Below are positions 1 through 11,274 of a DNA stretch of 64,000 nt, piece after piece; positions within the stretch are counted from its first letter, which is position 1; each line of letters opens with the position of its first letter. Below the pieces are notes generated by a model. That model had not been told where the DNA came from. It saw nothing but the letters and a program-made list of their open reading frames with translations, and ran no database searches. Source of the stretch: Halisarca cf. caerulea (lineage: Eukaryota > Porifera > Demospongiae > Chondrillida > Halisarcidae); contig CAUJGJ010000311.1 in NCBI GenBank assembly GCA_963170055.1, positions 1-64,000 on the forward strand, in the 5' to 3' direction. Made by a program: the position numbers and the translations under genes.

Positions 1-102
1 TGCTGGTGCTAATACCAATATTTGGCACTAGCACCACGCACATTCCCAGTGGACACACGAAGTTTCTTAACTACTGTGGGAGTATTTGTGTAGTGTTGGA
101 TA
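1..102 (+). repeat. representative 102-bp monomer (ACACGAAG type)
   Basis: Steps of 102 bp occur wherever ACACATGAAG is replaced by ACACGAAG, a loss of AT; here the CG is at 58-59. This variant is nearly always followed by TTTCTTAACTACTGTGGGAG and the tail GTGTAGTG, so it is a distinct subfamily and not a scatter of independent deletions. It occurs dozens of times and accounts for the -2 steps in all HOR period lengths. Because 102 is divisible by 3 and the lost AT removes a TGA, this variant leaves the plus-strand frame open. Confidence 0.95.
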
Positions 103-142
103 TGCTGGTGCTAATACCAATATTTGGCACTAGCACCACGCA
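103..142 (-). other. hairpin-forming dyad present in each monomer (example)
   Basis: Within 103-142, bases 107-120 (GGTGCTAATACCAA) face 124-137 (TTGGCACTAGCACC) around a 3-base loop. T106 pairs A138, and 103-105 pair 140-142 with C139 bulged. On the plus strand 114/130 and 116/128 are A-C mismatches. On the minus strand the same positions are G-U pairs, giving an 18-pair stem with one bulge and an AUA loop. The element recurs in nearly every monomer; TGGGAAT and TGCGAAT variants disturb the pairs next to the loop. Folding is inferred; transcription is unknown. Confidence 0.7.
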
Positions 143-206
143 CATTCCCAGTGGACACACATGACCTTTCTGAAGTGCTGTGGGCGTAGTTGTGTAGTGT
201 TGTATA
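103..206 (+). repeat. representative 104-bp monomer (ACATGACC type)
   Basis: This copy runs from one TGCTGG motif to the next. It shows the commonest layout: dyad at its 5' part, then CATTCCCAGTGGACAC, the head ACATGACCTTTCTGAAGTGC, then the GCGTA and GTGTAGTG blocks. This copy has private changes in its tail (GCGTAGTTG, TTGTATA). The second major subfamily has head ACATGAAGTTTCTTAACTAC and tail GTGTAATG. A hybrid subfamily has ACATGAAGTTTCTGAAGTGC. The subfamilies are intermixed monomer by monomer. Confidence 0.95.
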
Positions 207-3200
207 TGCTGGTGCTAATACCAATATTTGGCACTAGCACCACGCACATTCCCAGTGGACACACATGACCTTTCTGAAATGCTGTGCGCGTATTTGTGTA
301 GTGTTGGATATGCTGGTGCTAATACCAATATTTGGCACTAGCACCACGCACATTCCCATTGGACACACATGAAGTTTCTGAAGTGCTGTGGGCGTATTTG
401 TTTAGTGATGGATATGCTGGTGCTAATACCAATATTTGGCACTAGTACCACGCACATTCCCAGTGGACACACATGAGCTTTCTGAAGTGTTGTGGGCGTA
501 TTTGTGTGGTGTTGGATATGCTGGTGCTAATACCAATATTTGGCACAAGCACCACGCACATTCCCAGTGGACACACATGACCTTTCTGAAGTGCTATGGG
601 CGTATTTGTGTAGTGTTGGATATGCTGGTGCTAATACCAATATTTGGCACTAGCACCACGCACATTCCCAGTGGACACTCATGACCTTTCTGAAATGCTG
701 TGGGCGTATTTGTGTAGTGTTGGATATGCTGGTGCTAATACCAATATTTGGCGCTAGCACCACGCACATTCCAAGTGGACACACATGAAGTTTCTTAACT
801 ACTGTGGGCGTATTTGTGTAATGTTGGATATGCTGGTGCTAATACCAATATTTGGCACTAGCACCACGCACATTCCCAGTGGACACACATGACTTTTCTG
901 AATTGCTGTGGGCGTATTTGTGTAGTGTTGGATATGCTGGTGCTAATACCAATATTTGGCACTAGCACCACGCACATTCCCAGCGGAAACACATGAAGTT
1001 TCTTAACTACTGTGGGCGTATTTTTGTAATGTTGGATATGCTGGTGCTAATACCAATATTTGGCACTAGCACCACGCACATTCCCAGTGGACACACATGA
1101 CCTTTCTGAAGTGCTGTTGGCGTATTTGTGTAGTGTTGGATATGCTGGTGCTAATACCAATATTTGGCACTAACACCACGCACATTCCAAGTGGACACAC
1201 ATGAAGTTTCTTAACCACTGTGGGCGTATTTGTGTAATGTTGGATATGCTGGTGCTAATACCAATATTTGGCACTAGCACCACGCACATTCCCAGTGGAC
1301 ACACATGACCTTTCTGAAGTGCTGTGGGCGTATTTGTGTAATGTTTGATATGCTGGTGCTAATACCAATATTTGGCACTAGCACCACGCACATTCCCAGT
1401 GGACACACGAAGTTTCTTAACTACTGTGGGAGTATTTGTGTAGTGTTGGATATGCTGGTGCTAATACCAATATTTGGCACTAGCACCACGCACATTCCCA
1501 GTGGACACACATGACCTTTCTGAAGTGCTGTGGGCGTAGTTGTGTAGTGTTGTATATGCTGGTGCTAATACCAATATTTGGCACTAGCACCACGCACATT
1601 CCCAGTGGACACACATGACCTTTCTGAAATGCTGTGCGCGTATTTGTGTAGTGTTGGATATGCTGGTGCTAATACCAATATTTGGCACTAGCACCACGCA
1701 CATTCCCATTGGACACACATGAAGTTTCTGAAGTGCTGTGGGCGTAATTGTTTAGTGATGGATATGCTGGTGCTAATACCAATATTTGGCACTAGTACCA
1801 CGCACATTCCCAGGGGACAAACATGACCTTTCTGAAGTGCTGTGGGCGTATTTGTGTAGTGTTGTATATGCTGGTGCTAATACCAATATTTGGCACTAGC
1901 ACCACGCACATTCCCAGTGGACACACATGACCTTTCTGAAGTGATGTGGGCGTATTTGTGTAGTGTTGGATATGCTGGTGCTAATACCAATATTTGGCAC
2001 TAGCACCACGCACATTCCCAGTGGACACACATGAAGTTTCTTAACTACTGTGGTCGTATTTGTGTAATGTTGGATATGCAGGTGCTAATACCAATATTTG
2101 GCACTAGCACCACGCACATTCCCAGTGGACACACATGACCTTTCTGAAGTGCTGTGGGCGTATTTGTGTAATGTTGGATATGCTGGTGCTAATACCAATA
2201 TTTGGCACTAGCACCACGCACATTCCCAGTGGACACACATGAAGTTTCTGTACTGCTGTGGGCGTATTTGTGTAGTGTTGGATATGCTAGTGCTAATACC
2301 AATATTTGGCACTAGCACCACGCACATTCCAAGTGGACAAACATGACCTTTCTGAAGTGCTGTGGGCGTATTTGTGTAGTGTTGGATATGCTGGTGCTAA
2401 TACAGTTATTTGGCACTAGCACCACGCACATTCCCAGTGGACACACATGACCTTTCTGAAGTGCTGTGGGCGTATTTGTGTAGTGTTGGATATGCTGGTG
2501 CTAATACCAATATTTGGCACTAGCACAACGCACATTCCCAGTGGACACACATGAAGTTTCTTAAGTGCTGTGGGCGTATTTGTGTAGTGTTGGATATGCT
2601 GGTGCTAATACCAATATTTGGCACTAGCACCACGCACATTCCCAGTGGACACACATGAAGTTTCTTAACTACTGTGGGCGTATTTGTGTAATGTTGGAAA
2701 TTCTGGTGCTAATACCAATATTTGGCACTAGCACCACGCACATTCCCAGTGGACACACATGAAGTTTCTTAACTACTGTGGGCGTATTTGTGTAATGTTG
2801 GATATGCTGGTGCTAATACCAATATTTGGCACTAACACCACGCACATTCCCAGTGGACACACATGCCTTTTCTGAAGTGCTGTGGGCGTATTTGTGTAGT
2901 GTTGGATATGCTGGTGCTAATACCAATATTTGGCACTAGCACCACGCACATTCCCAGTGGACACACATGAAGTTTCTTAACTACTGTGGGCGTATTTGTC
3001 TAATGCTTGATATGCTGGTGCTAATGGGAATATTTGGCACTAGCACCACGCACATTAGCAGTGGACACTCATGAAGTTTCTTAACTACTGTGAGCGTATT
3101 TGTGTAATGTTGGATATGCTGGTGCTAATACCAATATTTGGCACTAGCACCACGCACATTCCCAGTGGACACACATGAAGTTTCTTAACTACTGTGGGAG

Positions 3201-3358
3201 TATTTGTGTAGTGTTGGATATGCTGGTGCTAATACCAATATTTGGCACTAGCACCACGCACATTCCCAGTGGACACACAAGACCTTTCTGAAGTGTTGTG
3301 GGCGTATTTGTGTAGTGTTGGATATGCTGGTGCTAATACCAATATTTGGCACTAGCAC

Positions 3359-4110
3359 CACGCACATTCCCAGTGGACACACATGACTTTTCTGAAGTGC
3401 TGTGGGCGTATTTGTGTAGTGTTGTATATGCTGGTGCTAATACCAATATTTTGCACTAGCACCACGCACATTCCCAGTGGACACACATGAAGTTTGTTAA
3501 CTACTGTGGGCGTATTTGTGAAATGTTGGATATGCTGGTGCTAATACCAATATTTGGCACTAGCACCACGAACATTCCCAGTGTACACACATGAAGTTTG
3601 TTAACTACTGTGGGCGTATTTGTGTAATGTTGGATATGCTGGTGCTAATACCAATATTTGGCACTAGCACCACGCACATTCCCAGTGGACACACATGACT
3701 TTTCTGAAGTGCTGTGGGCGTATTTGTGTAGTGTTGGATATGCTGGTGCTAATACCAATATTTGGCACTAGCACCACGCACATTCCAAGTGGACACACAT
3801 GAAGTTTCTTAACTACTGTGGGCGTATTTGTGTAATGTTGGATATGCTGGTGCTAATACCAATATTTGGCACTAGCACCACGCACATTCCCAGTGGACAC
3901 ACATGAAGTTTGTTAACTACTGTGGGCGTATTTGTGTAATGTTGGATATGCTGGTGCTAATACCAATATTTGGCACTAGCACCACGCACATTCCCAGTGG
4001 ACACACATGACTTTTCTGAAGTGCTGTGGGCGTATTTGTGTAGTGTTGTATATGCTGGTGCTAATACCAATATTTGGCACTAGCACCACGCACATTCCCA
4101 GTGAACAAAC
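3359..4110 (+). repeat. monomers between the domain I copies
   Basis: About seven monomers, rich in ACATGACTTTTC and ACATGAAGTTTGTTAAC heads, with private changes such as GTGAAATG near 3519 and CGAACATTCCCAGTGTACAC near 3568. A three-monomer step is visible inside: the ACATGAAGTTTGTTAAC head whose ATG is at 3591 recurs at 3903 (312 bp). Nothing other than satellite monomers is present. Confidence 0.8.
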
Positions 4111-4884
4111 ATGACCTTTCTGAAGTGCTATGGGCGTATTTGTGTAGTGTTGGATATGCTGGTGCTAATACCAATATTTGGCACTAGCACCACGCACATT
4201 CCCAGTGGACACACATGACCTTTCTGAAATGCTGTGGGCGTATTTGTGTAGTGTTGGATATGCTGGTGCTAATACCAATATTTGGCGCTAGCACCACGCA
4301 CATTCCAAGTGGACACACATGAAGTTTCTTAACTACTGTGGGCGTATTTGTGTAATGTTGGATATGCTGGTGCTAATACCAATATTTGGCACTAGCACCA
4401 CGCACATTCCCAGTGGACACACATGACTTTTCTGAATTGCTGTGGGCGTATTTGTGTAGTGTTGGATATGCTGGTGCTAATACCAATATTTGGCACTAGC
4501 ACCACGCACATTCCCAGTGGACACACATGAAGTTTCTTAACTACTGTGGGCGTATTTTTGTAATGTTGGATATGCTGGTGCTAATACCAATATTTGGCAC
4601 TAGCACCACGCACATTCCCAGTGGACACACATGACCTTTCTGAAGTGCTGTTGGCGTATTTGTGTAGTGTTGGATATGCTGGTGCTAATACCAATATTTG
4701 GCACTAACACCACGCACATTCCAAGTGGACACACATGAAGTTTCTTAACTACTGTGGGCGTATTTGTGTAATGTTGGATATGCTGGTGCTAATACCAATA
4801 TTTGGCACTAGCACCACGCACATTCCCAGTGGACACACATGACCTTTCTGAAGTGCTGTGGGCGTATTTGTGTAATGTTTGATA
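4111..4884 (+). repeat. partial copy of the 1350-bp, 13-monomer unit
   Basis: Corresponds to 577-1350 at +3534 bp, and to 5461-6234 at +1350 bp. Shared landmarks include GTGCTATGGGCG, GGCGCTAGC, CTGAATTGC, GTATTTTTG and CTGTTGGCG. Differences from 577-1350 include CACTCATG to CACACATG, CAGCGGAAAC to CAGTGGACAC and AACCACTG to AACTACTG. It sits directly before the second large copy, so the two form a 1350-bp tandem. Confidence 0.82.
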
Positions 4885-7800
4885 TGCTGGTGCTAATACC
4901 AATATTTGGCACTAGCACCACGCACATTCCCAGTGGACACACGAAGTTTCTTAACTACTGTGGGAGTATTTGTGTAGTGTTGGATATGCTGGTGCTAATA
5001 CCAATATTTGGCACTAGCACCACGCACATTCCCAGTGGACACACATGACCTTTCTGAAGTGCTGTGGGCGTAGTTGTGTAGTGTTGTATATGCTGGTGCT
5101 AATACCAATATTTGGCACTAGCACCACGCACATTCCCAGTGGACACACATGACCTTTCTGAAATGCTGTGCGCGTATTTGTGTAGTGTTGGATATGCTGG
5201 TGCTAATACCAATATTTGGCACTAGCACCACGCACATTCCCATTGGACACACATGAAGTTTCTGAAGTGCTGTGGGCGTATTTGTTTAGTGATGGATATG
5301 CTGGTGCTAATACCAATATTTGGCACTAGTACCACGCACATTCCCAGTGGACACACATGAGCTTTCTGAAGTGTTGTGGGCGTATTTGTGTGGTGTTGGA
5401 TATGCTGGTGCTAATACCAATATTTGGCACAAGCACCACGCACATTCCCAGTGGACACACATGACCTTTCTGAAGTGCTATGGGCGTATTTGTGTAGTGT
5501 TGGATATGCTGGTGCTAATACCAATATTTGGCACTAGCACCACGCACATTCCCAGTGGACACTCATGACCTTTCTGAAATGCTGTGGGCGTATTTGTGTA
5601 GTGTTGGATATGCTGGTGCTAATACCAATATTTGGCGCTAGCACCACGCACATTCCAAGTGGACACACATGAAGTTTCTTAACTACTGTGGGCGTATTTG
5701 TGTAATGTTGGATATGCTGGTGCTAATACCAATATTTGGCACTAGCACCACGCACATTCCCAGTGGACACACATGACTTTTCTGAATTGCTGTGGGCGTA
5801 TTTGTGTAGTGTTGGATATGCTGGTGCTAATACCAATATTTGGCACTAGCACCACGCACATTCCCAGCGGAAACACATGAAGTTTCTTAACTACTGTGGG
5901 CGTATTTTTGTAATGTTGGATATGCTGGTGCTAATACCAATATTTGGCACTAGCACCACGCACATTCCCAGTGGACACACATGACCTTTCTGAAGTGCTG
6001 TTGGCGTATTTGTGTAGTGTTGGATATGCTGGTGCTAATACCAATATTTGGCACTAACACCACGCACATTCCAAGTGGACACACATGAAGTTTCTTAACC
6101 ACTGTGGGCGTATTTGTGTAATGTTGGATATGCTGGTGCTAATACCAATATTTGGCACTAGCACCACGCACATTCCCAGTGGACACACATGACCTTTCTG
6201 AAGTGCTGTGGGCGTATTTGTGTAATGTTTGATATGCTGGTGCTAATACCAATATTTGGCACTAGCACCACGCACATTCCCAGTGGACACACGAAGTTTC
6301 TTAACTACTGTGGGAGTATTTGTGTAGTGTTGGATATGCTGGTGCTAATACCAATATTTGGCACTAGCACCACGCACATTCCCAGTGGACACACATGACC
6401 TTTCTGAAGTGCTGTGGGCGTAGTTGTGTAGTGTTGTATATGCTGGTGCTAATACCAATATTTGGCACTAGCACCACGCACATTCCCAGTGGACACACAT
6501 GACCTTTCTGAAATGCTGTGCGCGTATTTGTGTAGTGTTGGATATGCTGGTGCTAATACCAATATTTGGCACTAGCACCACGCACATTCCCATTGGACAC
6601 ACATGAAGTTTCTGAAGTGCTGTGGGCGTAATTGTTTAGTGATGGATATGCTGGTGCTAATACCAATATTTGGCACTAGTACCACGCACATTCCCAGGGG
6701 ACAAACATGACCTTTCTGAAGTGCTGTGGGCGTATTTGTGTAGTGTTGTATATGCTGGTGCTAATACCAATATTTGGCACTAGCACCACGCACATTCCCA
6801 GTGGACACACATGACCTTTCTGAAGTGATGTGGGCGTATTTGTGTAGTGTTGGATATGCTGGTGCTAATACCAATATTTGGCACTAGCACCACGCACATT
6901 CCCAGTGGACACACATGAAGTTTCTTAACTACTGTGGTCGTATTTGTGTAATGTTGGATATGCAGGTGCTAATACCAATATTTGGCACTAGCACCACGCA
7001 CATTCCCAGTGGACACACATGACCTTTCTGAAGTGCTGTGGGCGTATTTGTGTAATGTTGGATATGCTGGTGCTAATACCAATATTTGGCACTAGCACCA
7101 CGCACATTCCCAGTGGACACACATGAAGTTTCTGTACTGCTGTGGGCGTATTTGTGTAGTGTTGGATATGCTAGTGCTAATACCAATATTTGGCACTAGC
7201 ACCACGCACATTCCAAGTGGACAAACATGACCTTTCTGAAGTGCTGTGGGCGTATTTGTGTAGTGTTGGATATGCTGGTGCTAATACAGTTATTTGGCAC
7301 TAGCACCACGCACATTCCCAGTGGACACACATGACCTTTCTGAAGTGCTGTGGGCGTATTTGTGTAGTGTTGGATATGCTGGTGCTAATACCAATATTTG
7401 GCACTAGCACAACGCACATTCCCAGTGGACACACATGAAGTTTCTTAAGTGCTGTGGGCGTATTTGTGTAGTGTTGGATATGCTGGTGCTAATACCAATA
7501 TTTGGCACTAGCACCACGCACATTCCCAGTGGACACACATGAAGTTTCTTAACTACTGTGGGCGTATTTGTGTAATGTTGGAAATTCTGGTGCTAATACC
7601 AATATTTGGCACTAGCACCACGCACATTCCCAGTGGACACACATGAAGTTTCTTAACTACTGTGGGCGTATTTGTGTAATGTTGGATATGCTGGTGCTAA
7701 TACCAATATTTGGCACTAACACCACGCACATTCCCAGTGGACACACATGCCTTTTCTGAAGTGCTATGGGCGTATTTGTGTAGTGTTGGATATGCTGGTG

Positions 7801-8242
7801 CTAATACCAATATTTGGCACTAGCACCACGCACATTCCCAGTGGACACACATGAAGTTTCTTAACTACTGTGGGCGTATTTGTCTAATGCTTGATATGCT
7901 GGTGCTAATGGGAATATTTGGCACTAGCACCACGCACATTAGCAGTGGACACTCATGAAGTTTCTTAACTACTGTGAGCGTATTTGTGTAATGTTGGATA
8001 TGCTGGTGCTAATACCAATATTTGGCACTAGCACCACGCACATTCCCAGTGGACACACATGAAGTTTCTTAACTACTGTGGGAGTATTTGTGTAGTGTTG
8101 GATATGCTGGTGCTAATACCAATATTTGGCACTAGCACCACGCACATTCCCAGTGGACACACAAGACCTTTCTGAAGTGTTGTGGGCGTATTTGTGTAGT
8201 GTTGGATATGCTGGTGCTAATACCAATATTTGGCACTAGCAC
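4885..8242 (+). repeat. HOR domain I, copy 2
   Basis: Second copy of 1-3358 at +4884 bp with one difference found (A7766 for G2882). It includes the full 1350-bp unit 4885-6234. Low divergence over 3.36 kb in a satellite points to recent duplication or continuing homogenisation, unless it is an assembly artefact. Confidence 0.88.
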
Positions 8243-10540
8243 AACGCACATTCCCAGTGGACACACATGAAGTTTCTTAAGTGCTGTGGGCGTATTTGTG
8301 TAGTGTTGGATATGCTGGTGCTAATACCAATATTTGGCACTAGCACCACGCACATTCCCAGTGGACACACATGACTTTTCTGAAGTGCTGTGGGCGTATT
8401 TGTGTAGTGTTGTATATGCTGGTGCTAATACCAATATTTGGCACTAGCACCACGCACATTCCCAGTGGACACACATGAAGTTTCTTAACTACTGTGGGCG
8501 TATTTGTGTAATGTTGGATATGCTGGTGCTAATACCAATATTTGGCACTAGCACCACGCACATTCCCAGTGGACACACATGAAGTTTCTTAACTACTGTG
8601 GGCGTATTTGTGTAATGTTGGAAATTCTGGTGCTAATACCAATATTTGGCACTAGCACCACGCACATTCCCAGTGGACACACATGAAGTTTCTTAACTAC
8701 TGTGGGCGTATTTGTGTAATGTTGGATATGCTGGTGCTAATACCAATATTTGGCACTAGCACCACGCACATTCCCAGTGGACACACATGCCTTTTCTGAA
8801 GTGCTGTGGGCGTATTTGTGTAGTGTTGGATATGCTGGTGCTAATACCAATATTTGGCACTAGCACCACGCACATTCCCAGTGGACACACATGAAGTTTC
8901 TTAACTACTGTGGGCGTATTTGTGTAATGCTTGATATGCTGGTGCTAATGGGAATATTTGGCACTAGCACCACGCACATTAGCAGTGGACACTCATGAAG
9001 TTTCTTAACTACTGTGAGCGTATTTGTGTAATGTTGGATATGCTGGTGCTAATACCAATATTTGGCACTAGCACCACGCACATTCCCAGTGGACACACAT
9101 GAAGTTTCTTAACTACTGTGGGAGTATTTGTGTAGTGTTGGATATGCTGGTGCTAATACCAATATTTGGCACTAGCACCACGCACATTCCCAGTGGACAC
9201 ACAAGACCTTTCTGAAGTGTTGTGGGCGTATTTGTGTAGTGTTGGATATGCTGGTGCTAATACCAATATTTGGCACTAGCACCACGCACATTCCCAGTGG
9301 ACACACGAAGTTTCTTAACTACTGTGGGAGTATTTGTGTAGTGTTGGATATGCTGGTGCTAATACCAATATTTGGCACTAGCACCACGCACATTCCCAGT
9401 GGACACACATGAAGTTTCTTAACTACTGTGGGCGTATTTGTGTAATGTTTGATATGCTGGTGCTAATGCGAATATTTGGCACTAGCACCACGCACATTAG
9501 CAGTGGACACTCAGGAAGTTTCTTAACTACTGTGGGCGTATTTGTGTAATGTTGGATATGCTGGTGCTAATACCAATATTTGTCACTAGCACCACGCACA
9601 TTCCCAGTGGACACACGAAGTTTCTTAACTACTGTGGGAGTATTTGTGTAGTGTTGGATATGCTGGTGCTAATACCAATATTTGGCACTAGCACCACGCA
9701 CATTCCCAGTTAACTCACATGAAGTTTCTGAAGTGCTGTGGGCGTATTTGTGTAGTGTTGGATATGCTGGTGCTAATACCAATATTTGGCACTAGCACCA
9801 CGCACATTCCCAGTGGACACACATGAAGTTTCTTAACTACTGTGGGCGTATTTGTGTAATGTTGGATATGCTGGTGCTAATACCAATATTTGGCACTAGC
9901 ACCACGCACATTCCCAGTGGACACACATGCCTTTTCTGAAGTGCTGTGGGCGTATTTGTGTAGTGTTGGATATGCTGGTGCTAATACCAATATTTGGCAC
10001 TAGCACCACGCACATTCCCAGTGGACACACATGAAGTTTCTTAACTACTGTGGGCGTATTTGTGTAATGTTTGATATGCTGGTGCTAATGGGAATATTTG
10101 GCACTAGCACCACGCACATTAGCAGTGGACACTCATGAAGTTTCTTAACTACTGTGAGCGTATTTGTGTAATGTTGGATATGCTGGTGCTAATACCAATA
10201 TTTGGCACTAGCACCACGCACATTCCCAGTGGACACACATGAAGTTTCTTAACTACTGTGGGAGTATTTGTGTAGTGTTGGATATGCTGGTGCTAATACC
10301 AATATTTGGCACTAGCACCACGCACATTCCCAGTGGACACACAAGACCTTTCTGAAGTGTTGTGGGCGTATTTGTGTAGTGTTGGATATGCTGGTGCTAA
10401 TACCAATATTTGGCACTAGCACCACGCACATTCCCAGTGGACACACGAAGTTTCTTAACTACTGTGGGAGTATTTGTGTAGTGTTGGATATGCTGGTGCT
10501 AATACCAATATTTGGCACTAGCACCACGCACATTCCCAGT
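8243..10540 (+). repeat. mosaic domain with 1040- and 1140-bp duplications
   Basis: 8243-8374 copies 7411-7542 (832 bp, eight monomers). 8371-8468 matches 3383-3480, as expected if one monomer had been inserted relative to copy 1. 8580-9282 copies 7540-8242 (1040 bp, ten monomers) with a few substitutions, such as ACTAAC to ACTAGC and GTCTAATG to GTGTAATG. 9820-10540 copies 8680-9400 (1140 bp, eleven monomers, two of them 102 bp). One monomer near 9461-9515 carries AATGCGAAT and CTCAGGAAG. Confidence 0.78.
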
Positions 10541-10860
10541 AGACACACATGACCTTTCTGAAGTGCTTTGGGCGTATTTGTGTAGTGTTGGATATGCTGA
10601 TGCTAATACCAATATTTGGCACTAGCACCACGCACATTCCCAGTGGACACACATGACCTTTCTGAAGTGCTGTGGGCGTATTTGTGTAGTGTTGGATATG
10701 CTGGTTCTAATACCAATATTTGGCACTAGCACCACGCACATTCCCAGTGGACACACATGAAGTTTCTTGACTACTGTGGGCGTATTTGTGTAATGTTTGA
10801 TATGCTGGTGCTAATGCGAATATTTGGCACTAGCACCACGCACATTAGCAGTGGACACTC

Positions 10861-11274
10861 ATGAAGTTTCTTAACTACTGTGGGCGTATTTGTGTAATGT
10901 TGGATATGCTGGTGCTAATACCAATATTTGGCACTAGCACCACGCACATTCCCAGTGGACACACGAAGTTTCTTAACTACTGTGGGAGTATTTGTGTAGT
11001 GTTGGATATGCTGGTGCTAATACAAATATTTGGCACTAGCACCACGCACATTCCCAGTGGACACACGAAGTTTCTTAACTACTGTGGGAGTATTTGTGTA
11101 GTGTTGGATATGCTGGTGCTAATACAAATATTTGGCACTAGCACCACGCACATTCCCAGTGGACACACGAAGTTTCTTAACTACTGTGGGAGTATTTGTG
11201 TAGTGTTGGATATGCTGGTGCTAATACCAATATTTGGCACTAGCACCACGCACATTCCCAGTGGACACACATGA
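10861..11274 (+). other. 137-residue open frame made by three consecutive 102-bp monomers
   Basis: Three ACACGAAG monomers in a row keep one frame open over four repeats of 34-35 residues (CGxICVxLDMLVLIxIFG, then TSTTHIPSGHT). It starts at the ATG of an ACTCATGAAG head and stops at the next ACATGACC. Near-identical frames occur at 20927-21340 and 24139-24552. The length follows from 102 being a multiple of 3. I do not call it a gene: there is no recognisable domain and no non-repeat flank that could carry a promoter. Confidence 0.55.

Larger units (their letters stand above)
1..3358 (+). repeat. HOR domain I, copy 1 of a 4884-bp-spaced duplication
   Basis: Matches 4885-8242 through many private variants: GTGCGCG near 281, CCCATTGGAC near 346, ACTAGTACC near 451, CAGCGGAAAC near 981, AACCACTG near 1211, CAGGGGACAA near 1811, TGCAGGTG near 2078, TACAGTTATT near 2401. 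The only difference I found is G2882 versus A7766. It ends at 3358/8242, where CACCACG faces CACAACG. 4884 bp equals 45 monomers of 104 plus two of 102. Within it, 1-463 is also repeated at 1351-1813 (step 1350 bp, 13 monomers). Confidence 0.88.

Noticed and set aside
103..142. tRNA or known microRNA precursor at the dyad
   Set aside because: The stem is a single hairpin with a 3-base loop and no cloverleaf. A microRNA precursor would need expression data; nothing in the sequence alone shows processing.
436..684. Plus-strand open frames of 69-137 residues as protein genes
   Set aside because: They arise wherever 102-bp monomers remove the stop, all share the same repeat peptide, and they begin and end at monomer boundaries. 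No domain, codon bias or non-repeat flank supports a gene.
10700..10712. RNA polymerase III B-box (GGTTCTAATACC variant resembling GGTTCGAATCC)
   Set aside because: It is a single-base variant of GGTGCTAATACC in only a few monomers (also near 15167, 18071, 19627, 20769, 34870, 37360). It lacks the CG core, no matching A box was seen, and no T-run terminator follows.
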